This document shows, in pieces, positions 32,112 to 43,685 of a DNA stretch of 64,000 nt (positions are counted from its first letter, which is position 1; the number at the start of each line of letters is the position of its first letter). This stretch comes from Hanleya hanleyi (lineage: Eukaryota; Mollusca; Polyplacophora; Lepidopleurida; Hanleyidae). The DNA lies in NCBI GenBank assembly GCA_036873755.1, contig JAVTVY010017183.1:1-64000 (forward strand), written 5' to 3'. A program made the translations under genes and the position numbers. The notes under the pieces are model-generated. The model did not search any database. It had not been told where the DNA came from and worked only from the letters and a program-made list of their open reading frames with translations.

Positions 32112-35100
32112 TAGCGTATTATCATAATGTATTGAAGTTGTCGTGAACAAAGGTCATTGATGCCGTAAAAGGTGATAAGATTGGTGTGCAGTTTAACATT
32201 CGATAATCTGGTTGACCATGCGATAAGTTGATACACCCATTGACCGTCTGTTATAACCTTATACGTCGTGATTGACCTTTCTCCGCGATAGCTTCAATAA
32301 TTTATGATATCACCTTATGTAATGGAGTCTCGACACATGATACAACTGTTATGGAGTATTACATAAATTACGAGTCTAACATAACAGCAGAATATGGACG
32401 ACGACTGCCTATGGAAGCTCGAACCCGGTTCCTATATGAACCATTCTTGATGAGGATATATGTAGGTTTCATCCCTTGGTCGCAATAAAAGACTGTTTTC
32501 TTCACATCTAGGAGAGAAGCAAAACTAGCCTGAATATCAACCCGAACCAAAAAGCCCCGAGAAATGCGTCAACATCCGTGGGAACAATGGCCTGAAGGCT
32601 CTTCTGCGATCTTTTCGCCCGAGACGATTGTTGTTCTGAGACTTCGGGAATAAAACTGTAAAATCGATTTTAATCTTTTTATCTCGTTTTATGTTTACCC
32701 CTCACGCAAAAATGTGTTCAGGGAGAAATTAAACGTTTGGCCCAAGGATTGCTGTCCAATGATTAAGCCACCGGTCTGAGTATTAAACAAGGTACCATGT
32801 TCGTTACCATAAACCATGCGCGTACGCAACCTGGTACCCGTTTTCCTTCAGTCAAAAGTAGTACATTATCAACAAAACAGTTGTTCTATCTTCTACATAT
32901 GGTTGAAATTGCTTCTTGGAGGACTTAACGAAAGTGCATATCCTGGGAAACAATCCAAGACAGAATTTGTTGTGTTCGAGAATGCAAATATTCGCTAGGT
33001 CATGTTCAATCCACTCTCGTGGCATCATATTGTAAACCGCCTACTATCAGATCTAGCCTCTGATTGTTTTCGGTCTAGACTCTCGGCGCACAGTTTTGAG
33101 GGTTTGTCTCTAAGTCAATCAGCAAAATCCGTTACTAAACAGAGGGGAGAGGGCTCACGACTTCACAGTCAATAACGGCGTTCTACTGTGTACGCTTCCC
33201 AAATAGTTGAGTATCTAACTTGTGCATTATTCCATAAGGTATTTTGAATGCATTTTCCATCTTTATAGTATGCAGATAGGCTCTTCCATTGTCGTCGAAA
33301 ATCGATATCAGGTGAATGCGCATGCGCGCCACTTTTTCGGCCAAGTGCAGTCAGAGGTTGTTACGCAGAAAAGTTAGGAGGTTACATTGTCTGACAATGG
33401 GGGACGGTATGTCAGTGGACAAAGTTCATCCATCTCTTGATTATAACGATTTGCTTCCCTAGCAAATAAATTATTATGAAGGTTTTGGGCAGATGAGATG
33501 AATTGCGATGAACCATTTACGATGAACCTCTTCCCCTTTTCCCGGTATAAATTCCGTCTCCTATGTTGTCAGTCTAATCAACTGACAGTGACAGAACCCA
33601 AGAACAGTATCAACAAAGCGAAATTATACACTCAATGAATATCTGTTGGTTCATGGTGCCAAATATTCGAGCAGACCAGTGGCACGGTTGTTTAACACAT
33701 ATCCATGTCATCTTCACTCGGCAATTCACAGTAATTGGAAGAAACACCATATCCTGGTAGAGAATTGTATATAATTTACTCTCATCATTCCTTTCCGAAT
33801 TACTGGTTTGGTTGATCTAAGGGAGCTACAATGTACCTGCCAGCTCTTGTGACGTCAGCATTCATTTCTACTTATCATGCACCAGAATTGGCTTTGGCAC
33901 CAGCTTGAACTCGAGATGAATATATATATCAAGAAGTCGAACTCCTGAGCGAAACTACACTATATGCGTCAGACTACCAGATCCGTTAACCTCTACACGT
34001 CATCTCTGCCAAAGACCACCATTTTTTCGATTTTCTTGCACGGGATAATTACAGGCCGGTGATACGGTTGGCATTTGTTCTATTTTATTTTGATCTACTA
34101 TTAATTCGTTAACAGGTTTCGCCGGGGAACTATATGCGAGGCCTGAGCACTGCTGTCCATTGGCAGAGAAAAGGGCAAAGTCGTCACTTCATTTGTGCAA
34201 GTGAGCATAACTTAAAATCTCGACTAACAACACCTGTCAAGAAGTTTAACTACTTCCTGTCGAAAGATTAACGTCTGAGTCTAATAAGAGAATAAGCCCG
34301 GTATAGTTTTGTTAAGATTGTCAAATGTGTAGAAAAAATTCTGATACCTATATGTTTCATCATATGTAGGGCTTGCATTAATACAGCACAAAATTTCTAT
34401 CTCTGTTTTTCTATTTTGTAAAATTTGTTTTGAACGGTATTCAAATTTGTGCCGTGTTCATTTTCTCATTGACCCTTTAAATCTCGATAAGTATACCCAT
34501 CGATAACACGTGCTCATGGAAAGAGAAAAAACTCGGCTGCTGATCAAAAACGCCTGGCTGGTCCGGTGAAATACGTTCTGTCTTACCGGGCATATTGGAA
34601 TATTTTTGTTAGGTTCAGATGACGAAATGAGCGTTAGCTACAGAACGATGTTCACGGAATGATTGTGAATTGGTTGTACGACATACAGGGCACAAGTAAC
34701 AAAATGTGACTGATCATATATAACATACGCGATTCATATAACGAAAGTATAATTGTTAACGTATTATATAGTTAAAAAACAAAATAAAACTCGTTGCAGG
34801 AAATATACAATTTCAGGAATGAACTGGTTGCAGAATATGTACGCGGTAACGAAGTGTAAATTTTCACAATATGCGAATTTAGCAGGAAATGGTCACAGAA
34901 AATGATGAGGTACCACAACTTCATCTACGGGAGTGTTTAGCTCAATCCATAGACAACTACTTTGGACAAATATACCTGATATACTTTGACAGTAGCTGTG
35001 AGTACATGTATGTAAGATTGGGCACATGCACTGTATATCACTTGTACTAAACCCATCTCACCACAGTAATACATCCATACACCGAACAGGGATAACGACT

Positions 35101-35522
35101 GCACTCAATTAGCAAACTCTCTTCTGTGACACTAGTGTAATATGTTTCGCCTTTTTAGCTACGTTCACCGTTGCACTTGAAGGTGTTGGAAAATTCTGGG
35201 GGTTTTAAAACATCCCAGTTGATGAGTCACGAAAGTGAAATTCAATCGCGGATAACATAAATGCAGTGCACTTGTGTAAGAAATGAACCGTGTAGCAAAT
35301 GCTTTGGCAATTACTCTTTCGTGTTCGAGGTAATATTTTAACTCGTGTTTGATTGATTCACGTCAGTTTCTCCTCAAACACATTTGCCATCTTTTCACTG
35401 CTGTTAAGTGCATCCTGACATAAGCTGTTTGCGAATCTTTGGGGAAAACGTAATGTGTCTATAATATGAAAATTTTCCCCAGGACGTATTTTGGGTTTCA
35501 ATATTTACTGGATTACAACACA

Positions 35523-36120
35523 TATAAGGGAAGTGGGAAGAGGTGCCGACATCTAACGATTCGTGATATGTGTTGTATCTCAGGTACGCTTTTATTGCAC
35601 CTGTTCATGTGGCAACTTCGATGATATGACCACACGGCCCCTAGCACCGGCATAATTTCTCGTTCTCTGCTACCTGTAACACATCAACATGATCTTTATA
35701 CTTCCCTTCAGCATACACGATAATTAATCGGTAAACCGTTCGATGGATTAAATTAAAATTTGGAGGGAGCTAGATTTGCAAATTTGGGGGATGCACTGCG
35801 GTATTCATCTTTTATCTTCATCATACTATCAATATGGGCGCCAAGTAGCCATGTTGAAGTCGGTGCTTTGAATCCAGACATTGAAGGATTAGTTCCCACA
35901 GTAAAACGCAACATTAAAAAGGCTGGCGGAAAGCGGTGTCGACGTAATGACAAGAAGTCATATGACCCCGCAGACAACTATACTGACTGTTTATTTCTAA
36001 AACTTCACAAAAAAACAAAACAAAAGTGATACCTATGATGATTTGTATCTCAGTCAGGCTTTTATTGTAGCCGTTCATTTGGACATATTGGATGACATGA
36101 CCACACGGCACCGGTTTGAG
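35523..36120 (-). repeat. Retroelement 3'-end-like fragments
   Basis: The stretches 35.52-35.68 and 36.03-36.13 kb share GATATGACCACACGGC / GACATGACCACACGGC and GAGCGGTATTAGATA with 15.62-15.78 kb, and resemble the stop-proximal 3' flank of the RT family (CCAAACGGCCCCTAACCCC at 38.11 kb). They appear to be diverged relatives of that end. Confidence 0.5.
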
Positions 36121-36478
36121 CGGTATTAGATATAATTATGTCAGAGCGATCAGTTCCATGAGTATGTTAATACTGAGTACGATTTTTTATATGGATATCT
36201 TATCACACCCGTTCCGATTGGCTTACCATTTGATATACATAAAAGATAGAAACGCATAATCATTATCTTGAATTATCCATAACTGAAAAGATAAATTTGT
36301 ATCTAACCTTCACTACCGGTACTAAAACGTAAACTTCTAATGTTTTAATCTGAAAATGCACTCGATGTATTTTATAGTAAACCATCTAAACCAACCAATG
36401 AATCAACGACTCGCGGAAAATCACTTCAATGAGCAATTTAGCTACTTTATTACAAGATTAACCTGCTTCGCCTTTTAG

Positions 36479-36526
36479 TTCCTCCTTGCCTATGTTCCTC
36501 CTTGCCTATGTTCCTCCTTGCCTATG
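36479..36526 (+). repeat. 16-bp tandem repeat, three copies
   Basis: TTCCTCCTTGCCTATG occurs three times without interruption. The paralogs at 24.99 and 44.70 kb have a single copy, so the expansion is specific to U2. Confidence 0.95.
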
Positions 36527-37824
36527 TTGGTCGAAGTACTAACAATGTACTAAGAAAATGCTGTATACTGGACAAATATTTGTAGTATTGACGAAGTAGC
36601 ACTTCAGAGAGAAATGAGCCGTGTAAAACGGTGTCGTGTGAACTGCTTTCTCATAGTCGTGTTTCATCTGGTGTTTGGTGTCGGTGCGTTTCTCCGCGAA
36701 CACAATGACCACAAACCTAGTAACCACGTAGGAGAGCACGTAAAGAGCAAGCGTATATTGATGGGTCCATGGTGTTACAATCAGGTACAACTTGACAAAG
36801 ATACATGACCATTGTACTTCAAACAAAGATCCCTTATCAGGAACCAATATCCAAATTTCTTTATCTGGACTTTACTCATAAGCTTACTCATAGTTCAGAT
36901 TATATCGCCAAATAACTGAATTTTAATTCGTGCTGGAGTGATGGGATCAATATTCTGCTTCTCGTTGTGGATGAAAGGCAGTACGACATTATCCAAATAC
37001 CAAATACAAATACAGACAGAAACGTCAGCTTCTGCATTCAGTAGGCCCTCACTTTCCGTAAATAATTTCCGTGTCAATATTAAAAAAAATGGCTTAGATA
37101 TGACAGGTACTAATCCAAGCTAGTGTCAAAATGATCTGACTAAAGCTAATTTTTTGCAAGTGAGAATTTAAATACATCAAGATGTTTCAATCGCAAAAAC
37201 TATTCGTATAGTTATGACTGGTCATTCGTTAATTCCTAAGATTTTTATTGATCATCACAGAGATAACAACAACAATTCATCGTGCTAAGCGCGTCGTAAA
37301 TCGAGTCAGATTTTCTATCGGTTGTACAGCATAGATTTGATTTTATTCTGATTGCATTGATAACAAAATAATTTTAGTGATCTTGAGTGATCTCAATGAG
37401 TTATGCATGTGAACTCCTGTTTGGACAAATGAACGCGCATTCCATACGCTTAAAATATGTAGCTTAATTCATCAATCGTCGCATTTTGTGTAAGCTGACG
37501 GCCATTTCTGACTGAATCGAGATCAGAACCATCTAGATTATTTTATTCACCAGCAGTCTTCCATTAAGTAAATCTCAATCAGAGAATCGGAGAATGCAGA
37601 CATATTAGCATCAGGATCCCCTCCAGAGGTCAGACTCACGGCTGGACTGATTTTGGCGCCTCACTGCACAGTCAAAGTGATTATTTTATATCCGTTACCA
37701 ATATGTTTTCATCAGTCTAAATCGACAGAGACAACCACAACTAAATCACTTCACCAATAATTAATCTTAGCGACTAATCCTGAATATGCAGTGTGTGAAG
37801 AATGAATATGACAATAGCAAGCGT

Positions 37825-39480
37825 CAGATACGCGTCAATAATCGAATGACCTATTTCGTATGACAGTTAGCACCAATCCGAAATGTTTAGGAAATAAAAA
37901 TAACAAAACCACAAGATGGTTTCCTGCAAGGAAAAAGCGGTCGACAGTTTTTGATGATGCCAGCAATTAGGACATGATGTTCTACACATGAAATCTTAAT
38001 CACTGACCATTATACTTTATCCAAATTAATTCCAAGTCTCTTGCAGAGTATGTATGTCAGTCGCGCTTTGATTGTGACTGATACCATGGAGATGCGCATC
38101 ACATGATATCCAAACGGCCCCTAACCCCGGGTTAAGCGGAATTATATAGGGGTTACGACACGTAGCGCCAGAGATCCTGCACATTACGATTGTATCTTGC
38201 CGTCCGTGTACGATATTTATCACAGAATTGAGATTGAATGGAGGCGTTTGGTGGAATAATCTTTTTTGACAAGTTTCTGCTGTGACCTCGGTTAAAATTA
38301 TCACACTCTGCGCATGATCTAGCAAATGCTACCATACGAGATATGTAGACGCTGTATGCAGGTTCTTCTGGAATATTGCGCTCCAGAAAGAGACAGTTAA
38401 CTATGTGAAATTCAAATTAAGAGAATGCCCTGTTCATTCTTGCAAAGGTATAGGTTCAGATATGATGTTCCATCTGTGCTATCAGTAGTTTACTTCAAAT
38501 CCAGTGAATATCTCAATGCTAAGAGATCGCCTGTATATCGTTTGGTGAATGAGAGGGAGCAGGTAGTGGTTTTCTTTTGACAATTTATGCAGGCGTACTG
38601 ACACGAGATATACCTCTCCGAAACGCCGTGCGAAACCTGTACCCGTTGGGATACCTGTACGCTGTTGATAGATGGTATTGCCGATTTTTACATAGATATT
38701 GCTCAGAGAAGTTAGCAAATCTATAAACAAAGACATATCTCAATAATGATATCCTTTGCATGCAGTAGAGCTGAAGAAAACCTTATGGCTTCTGGCATTT
38801 CTGACATCGACCAGTTTTATTGAACGCCGATATTATTAATGAACTAAGGTGTTCAATGAGGCCCTGATGCGAAAAAGTAGTTTACACTGAGTTGCGAAAG
38901 TATGTGTTCTGTGCTATATAGGTCTTCCCAAATATTTCGAGACCTGTGCATATGCATTTTCGACACTTATTCTCATGCATTCGACATCTGAATTTCTTGA
39001 AATGGCCCCACAATAATTCCCCCAAAACAATTTAACTGCTTGCAGGGCTCTTTTCAACAAAGTGAGCAGACGTTGTATAACTTCTTGTACCAGCTATAAA
39101 TCTAGCTCTGTGTGGTGTTTTTGCGTTTTGGGAGTCTAGTACAAGTGTGATGTATCGGGGTGAGTGGTAGGAAGAAAAATACCTCTCTCCTAAAGAAATG
39201 GCTTGTTTTCTCGAATATATTTTCAAAGTAATTCCAGTGGAGGAGTAAGTCGATACAGAAGCAGGTGGAATATGTATACTCAACTCCATAACCAGCACCT
39301 GGTAACACCGCGATCCTCTGGTTCATTTTATGAGGATGTTTATTAGGTCCAGTTTATAATCTAAATACAAAAGTTTCAACAATAGCTGGTCTTGGGTATC
39401 TCGATCACTTTCCCTGGACGATATCATCGAAATACGCTATATCGTGATATATTTTAATTATGATTGATGGTATATTGTTC
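37825..39480 (-). mobile_element. Decayed RT copy with 3' flank; catalytic motif mutated
   Basis: On the minus strand from 39.30 kb: MELSIHIPPASVSTYSS (matches KEMSVDISSSNTSTYSQ at 62.8 kb), ARFIAGTRSYTTSA (about 39.08 kb), GNTIYQQRTGIPTGT (about 38.66 kb), RYTGDLL (about 38.53 kb) where RYIDDLL is expected, so one catalytic Asp is lost, and MVAFARSCAECDNFNRGH near 38.28 kb. It ends at NVQDLWRYVS, 38153. The 3' flank to 37.83 kb carries family-tail words (GATGATGCCAGCA, ACGCGTCAATAATCGAA). Sequence up to 39.48 kb may be the N-terminal part, without clear motifs. Confidence 0.75.
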
Positions 39481-39589
39481 TCGAATAACATAGTCCGTTG
39501 TATCTCGTTGGTCAATTTATTTATAATCCTCAGTGGTTGGAGAAGACCTACGGAATTGAAATTGAACTATGTTTGATTAGTGGTATGTG

Positions 39590-40535
39590 GTATGTCAATC
39601 AATATTCAGCCGTCGTCTATTAAAGAATTTCCGCGTCGATAACCCAACGACCTAAGTCGTATAACAACAGCACAAGGACAAAATTAAAGGAATAGTGATT
39701 CTTTGGAAAAAGTGTGCTGCAAATGAAAGAGTGGTTCCACCAGTGTACAAATGTATATTTTACTTATTTTTGCGATTTATTTTAACTATCATTGCTTATT
39801 TATTGTTTAAACAACAATGTATATAGATTACATAATTGAGCCAACTGGGCGAAAATGTCAAAGATATACTTGAGAGGGACTCGAAGATCGTTACGTTATC
39901 GGTGAATTAACAAAGTTGGTTTATATCAGGCATATAATAATATGCGTACCAGCATATTTGATTGAAGAAAAGTTATACCATTTAGAAATCTCGAAAAGAA
40001 TAATGAGGAATGGCACTCACGGGCCACCGTCCAACGTTTAACAGTTTTTTTTTGCTCGGTTGAAAAAAAGGAAAATAAATAATACATATACTCTTAGGAC
40101 CTTTTGAAATGGTTCTTTCATTTGCAGCGTACTTTTATTTTTCCCCAGGGAAATCATAGTATACATAAACATAGGCTGTTTTCCTACAAAAGTGAAGCGG
40201 TTAATAGTTTTCAATGATGCCGACACGACATCATGATTTTCCAAATATCAAATCTGTTTAGCTGTTCAGTATTCTTATTCCATATGATATTCGTTTGAAA
40301 AGTCGTTGTCTAGAGAATGATGTATCTTTGTCATGCTTTGATTGTAACCGTTCATATGAACACAATAATCTTGGTGCGTATGGAGTTCGTAAGATCCCTT
40401 GACTCGGGTTAAGCGAAATTAGACACAAGTTACGAAAGTTACTATGATATGTATCGACAAATTTGGTAAACTTTGAGTGGAGGCGATTGGTGGTATAGCC
40501 CTGCTTAACATTTTCCACAAAAAGCATTTGTAACG
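39590..40535 (-). mobile_element. RT family 3' end, interrupted by a MITE
   Basis: The tail (CAATATTCAGCCGTCGTC, 39.60 kb), the 3' flank (GTATACATAAACATAGGC, 40.16 kb) and the last RT codons (KQGYTTNRLHSKF, about 40.46-40.50 kb) are in minus orientation. The frame breaks at about 40.53 kb, where plus-oriented RT begins. A MITE of roughly 460 bp splits the 3' flank. Confidence 0.7.
39686..40152. mobile_element. Nested MITE of about 465 bp
   Basis: Subterminal inverted repeats: GTGCTGCAAATGAAAGA (39714) mirrors TCTTTCATTTGCAGCGTAC (near 40113). Three paralogs (27.59, 46.82, 62.64 kb) join CAAATT-type sequence directly to CATAGTATACA, showing this is an insertion. Exact ends and target duplication are uncertain by about 10 bp. 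A run of T8 and an A7 run lie inside. Confidence 0.75.
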
Positions 40536-40539
40536 GATT

Positions 40540-40700
40540 GTGTTGTATAAAACACCATACAAAGCTAGATTTATAGCTGTTTCAAGAAGCTGAACAACTA
40601 TACTTCTGTCCATGCTGTTAACAAGAGCGCTGCAGGCAGTTTAATCAGTTTAGGGGAATTATTGTTGTCCCACTTCTCTAAATTCAGATGTCGAATGTCT
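40540..40700 (+). mobile_element. RT fragment, plus orientation
   Basis: AAAGCTAGATTTATAGCTG then CAAGAAGCTGAACAAC encodes the ARFIA..SRS block in plus orientation and continues as GGGGAATTATTGTTGTCCC. The same junction with minus-oriented 3' sequence occurs at 27.99/28.00 kb. Confidence 0.65.
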
Positions 40701-40734
40701 GGGGATAATTCAAAACTCAAAAGTTAACCATGTC

Positions 40735-41085
40735 AAATTTGAAATCGGCTCTCTTGTCATAGGGTCGACGTGAGATAAAGCCCTGTTCATTCTTGTAAAG
40801 TTGTAGGCTCGGATATGAAGTTCCATCTGAGATATCAGTGGTTTCCTTCAAATTCAGTGAAGGTGGGTAAACATCCTACGCAGCGTCGCTAATATAGGGA
40901 TTGTTCATATGTGACAGTCAGTTTGGTTGGTGGAGGAAGCCGGAGTACCCGGAGAGAACCACCGCCCGTCGGCGTTCAGTGGTAGGAGATCGTCTATGTA
41001 GCTTTTGTTGAATGAGAATGAACAGGCTTTGGGTGATTATCTTTGGACAATTTCTGCATAACGGCGTATTCATAGATATAGGTCT
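40735..41085 (-). mobile_element. RT palm fragment, minus, split by a SINE piece
   Basis: Minus reading contains SYIDDLL (about 40.99 kb; YIDD intact) and the region downstream, mirrored by the plus copy at 41.21-41.48 kb. A SINE-body fragment (40912-40968) interrupts it just after the YIDD codons: GTACTCCGGCTTCCTCCACC in the inverted sense, as in the SINE at 3.58-3.60 kb. Only about 60 bp of SINE is present, with no head or tail. Confidence 0.7.
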
Positions 41086-41089
41086 GTCA

Positions 41090-42060
41090 AAAGTGACAAG
41101 GGACGCATACCATTAAGACATTGTATCTACTTGGGATTTCTCGGCTCTCTATACTACTATTCCTCATCAAAACCTCATTGAAGATAATATCGGATCACTT
41201 TTGGCAGACCTATATCTACGAATACGCATATATGCAGAAATTGTCTAAAGATAACCATCCAAAGCCTGTTCATTCTCATTCACCAAAAGCTATATAGACG
41301 ATCTTCTAGCACTAAATAACCCCTATATTAGCGACACTGTAAAGGATATATATCCCTCTTCACTGGATTTGAAGGAAGCTACTGATAGCCCAGATGGAAC
41401 ATCATATCTGCACCTATAACGTTACAAGAATGAACAGAACTTTCTCTAAACCATAATTCTCTCTATCTCTTTCTCTCACGTCAACTTTACGACACAGAGC
41501 CGATTTCAACTTTAACATACCCATTTCTGGATAGCAATATTCCAGAAGGACCTGCACACACCGTAAATATACATGTATCTGGCATTGTAACATTTGTTAG
41601 ATCATGTGCACACTGACGATTTCAGTCAACGCCACAAAATATTATCGCAGAAATTTGTCAACAGGGCTATTCCACCAAACGCCTCCAATCAAAGTTTCTC
41701 GAATTCGTAGCGGGCAAGATCTCTGGCGCTATGTTTCCTAACTTGTGACTAACTCCGCCGTTTGTATATCTTGTGTTTTTTCTCCATGTTGTTGAGATGA
41801 ACAGACAGAATCAAAACGTACATAATATGGAAAACGACTAAGAAATTCATTAAGATAAAGAATGATGGCTAGTGATTAGGATTTCAGTATGTAAAGAATA
41901 TCATCACGCCTTGCTGACATAATTGAAAACTATTGACCGCTTTTCTCTTGTAGGATAACATATTGTGTTTTGTTGTTTTTATTTCACACATTTGGAACTG
42001 GTTCTAACTGTCATACGAAATAGAGCTTCGATTGGTGACGCGGGAATATTGAATTTCGGA
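41090..42060 (+). mobile_element. RT, plus orientation, YIDD intact, internal deletion
   Basis: TGGGATTTCTCGGCTCTCTA and CCTCATCAAAACCTCATT (about 41.13-41.19 kb) give the STLY..IPHQ block, followed after a deletion by SLLADLYL (about 41.21 kb), SYIDDLLAL (about 41.30 kb), DIYPSSLDLKEATD (41.36 kb) and, with stops, a C-terminus ending at GCTATGTTTCC (41.74 kb). The 3' flank (TTGACCGCTTTTCTCTTG, 41.94 kb) reaches about 42.06 kb. Dead through stops and deletion, although the catalytic box survives. Confidence 0.75.
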
Positions 42061-42064
42061 TCTG

Positions 42065-42290
42065 AAGCCTGCTAGTTTGACATTCATTAAAATCGTCACA
42101 TTTTACACAGAATCTAGCAAATGCTAATCGGCGAGATTCGTATGCGCAATATATAGGTTCCACTGAAATATTATTGTCCAGAAAGGGATGGCTAACGATG
42201 TCTGAATTGTAATCATCTCCCTTGTCGTAAAGTCGACGAGAGAGAATTGGAGGCTCGCTTAAGTTTTATAGACATACCAGTGATGTCTAA
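42065..42290 (-). mobile_element. RT C-terminal-half fragment, minus
   Basis: Minus reading gives an AFARFCVKCDDF-like stretch near 42.10-42.13 kb and the CGTCGACTTTACGACA region near 42.23 kb. Paralogous fragments with the same boundaries occur at 29.70-29.79 and 48.00-48.20 kb, so this piece was part of the unit before amplification. Confidence 0.65.
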
Positions 42291-43419
42291 CAATTCTTCA
42301 AGCTAATTTTCAGAGAGTTCACTTTTGCTGACTTTTGTGTCGTAAAGCTGACAAAGGGCAACAAATGTTAGAGATCAACAGGACAACAATCATTTGTATG
42401 AAGTAAAAAAAAAGCGCAATCGCCACTTTATTGTATTTGATAAACTCCAAAGGAGAAGACGAATGTTCGGTTCACGCGCCACAGGTGATAAATGAATCGT
42501 GGCAACAAGAATCGATACACTGGGTTGTCCGAGTTCTCTTCATTGTAGGCGTACTCGTTGACATATTCCAGGTTAAGCAGTGGTTTAAAAATACCGTTAC
42601 AGATCGCTGCATCGTGGGTTGCCATGAAGCAGCGATTTTTTTGGTTAGTCATGTCAATAAAGCTTAGCTAAATCTTATTCGCTAATACAAACGTAAATAT
42701 TCCACTTTAAGTCGTTCCAATAGCCTTAGTAGCAAAATGCTAGAAAGGATATCCATGGTTACTTGGCTGATTGGGAAATAATCAGAGCTTTGTTAACATC
42801 ACTCTAATACATAGCTACTTCGCTGGGCGAAAGGGGGTTTATTCGGTGCTGGTAAAGAACTCAAAATGCTAAAAGTTAGATTGCCTTTCATAAATATCTA
42901 TCTATCAATCAATCTGACAGACAGAACCAGACATACATCGGATGAACTCGCTCGATGGCCTCCTGGGACATATCTATGGGAATCCCTCAGGCACCTGGAC
43001 ACGGCTTATAAATAAACAATCAAATATCAATTTATCTATGCTTATTTAATACGAAGAACAAATTGAGGCAAGTTGATCGTTGAAGAACGCCTACACCGTA
43101 TTGATTCCTGATCAAATTGATCAAGACACGCCATTTGTAGGAAGCATCAGAGCCGACATTCAGTATTCCGCCGTCCATAAAAGAATTACCGCGTGAATTA
43201 TCGAATCACTGAGTTTTATTCCTTATCCAAATGCATTTCAAGTCGTTTTAGGACACTTTTAACTAGTCCGAAGTTCATATGACCCTTCACGCCAGACGAC
43301 GGATAATTTCTGAGAGATTGTCTGGCTAGAGTCAGAGTTCTCTCCCATACAAAAAACGCAAAATGGGAGCGACCACGGGGTCGCGCGACCTCATCCAGAA
43401 TTTTTTTTAAAGGGCGAGA

Positions 43420-43590
43420 AGTCGCGAACGCGAGAATCCGTCCATTCTCGCATGCTCGCCTTCTCGACTTCTCGCCTCGCGTTCTCGACTTCTTGTCTCG
43501 CGTTCTCGACTTCTCGCCTCGCGTTCCCGACTTCTCGTCAGCAAAATACACGGCGAGTATGCGAGAAGGCGAGTTGCCGCTATCGTCTTC
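43420..43590 (-). repeat. Minisatellite of about 21-bp units (TTCTCGACTTCTCGCCTCGCG type)
   Basis: Repeated TTCTCGACTTCT/CGCCTCGCG units. Two overlapping minus-strand frames (43216-43593 and 43407-43613) read as RSREREARSRERET or RGEKSRTRDKKSRTRG arrays because the period is a multiple of three. I regard these as repeat translation and not genes. Confidence 0.8.
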
Positions 43591-43644
43591 CATAGTTTGG
43601 CACAGTTACACAATCAAACTTAATGGCGTTCTGTACGTACATAC

Positions 43645-43685
43645 TCTCACGATAAGATATATAAGATAAGATAAGATACGATAGC
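43645..43685 (+). repeat. (ATAAG)n simple repeat
   Basis: GATAAGATA units in a row, followed by a CACGCACGCACG run near 43.83 kb. Confidence 0.85.

Larger units (their letters stand above)
21600..32340. repeat. Large repeat unit copy U1 (about 10.7 kb)
   Basis: Block order in U1: 21.60-21.91 (matches 32.52-32.80, 50.66-50.96 kb); 22.85-23.07 (33.49; 52.62 and 53.03 kb); 23.22-24.26 (34.46-35.50 kb); 24.29-25.40 (35.69-36.83, 44.38-45.04 kb); 25.38-27.48 (36.83-37.85, 45.04-46.76 kb); RT pieces 27.49-29.27; 29.69-30.48 (42.20-43.15, 48.12-49.15, 55.99-56.89 kb); 31.27-31.76 (49.29-49.79 kb); 32.12-32.34 (50.37-50.47 kb). The same order in the other copies shows direct tandem duplication. Divergence is substantial and I find no frame kept open across copies. 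Confidence 0.7.
32340..43270. repeat. Large repeat unit copy U2 (about 10.9 kb)
   Basis: Contains the same block series as U1 from 32.35 (GAACCATTCTTGATGAGGAT, also at 50.59 kb) to 43.27 kb. It carries extra retroelement material: a long minus RT at 38.1-39.35 kb and a compound inverted RT cluster at 39.6-42.3 kb. The stretch 35.76-36.03 kb opens as an 89-residue frame with a signal-like hydrophobic start, but the paralogous stretch at 24.55-24.65 kb does not keep that frame. No gene is called within U2. Confidence 0.7.

Noticed and set aside
35760..36029. 89-residue plus frame with a hydrophobic signal-like start and a basic, cysteine-containing end, possibly a secreted peptide
   Set aside because: The paralogous stretch at about 24.55-24.65 kb does not keep the frame, and the segment is repeat-derived.
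43216..43613. 125- and 68-residue minus frames rich in Arg, Ser and Glu
   Set aside because: They run through a 21-bp minisatellite; composition is explained by the repeat.
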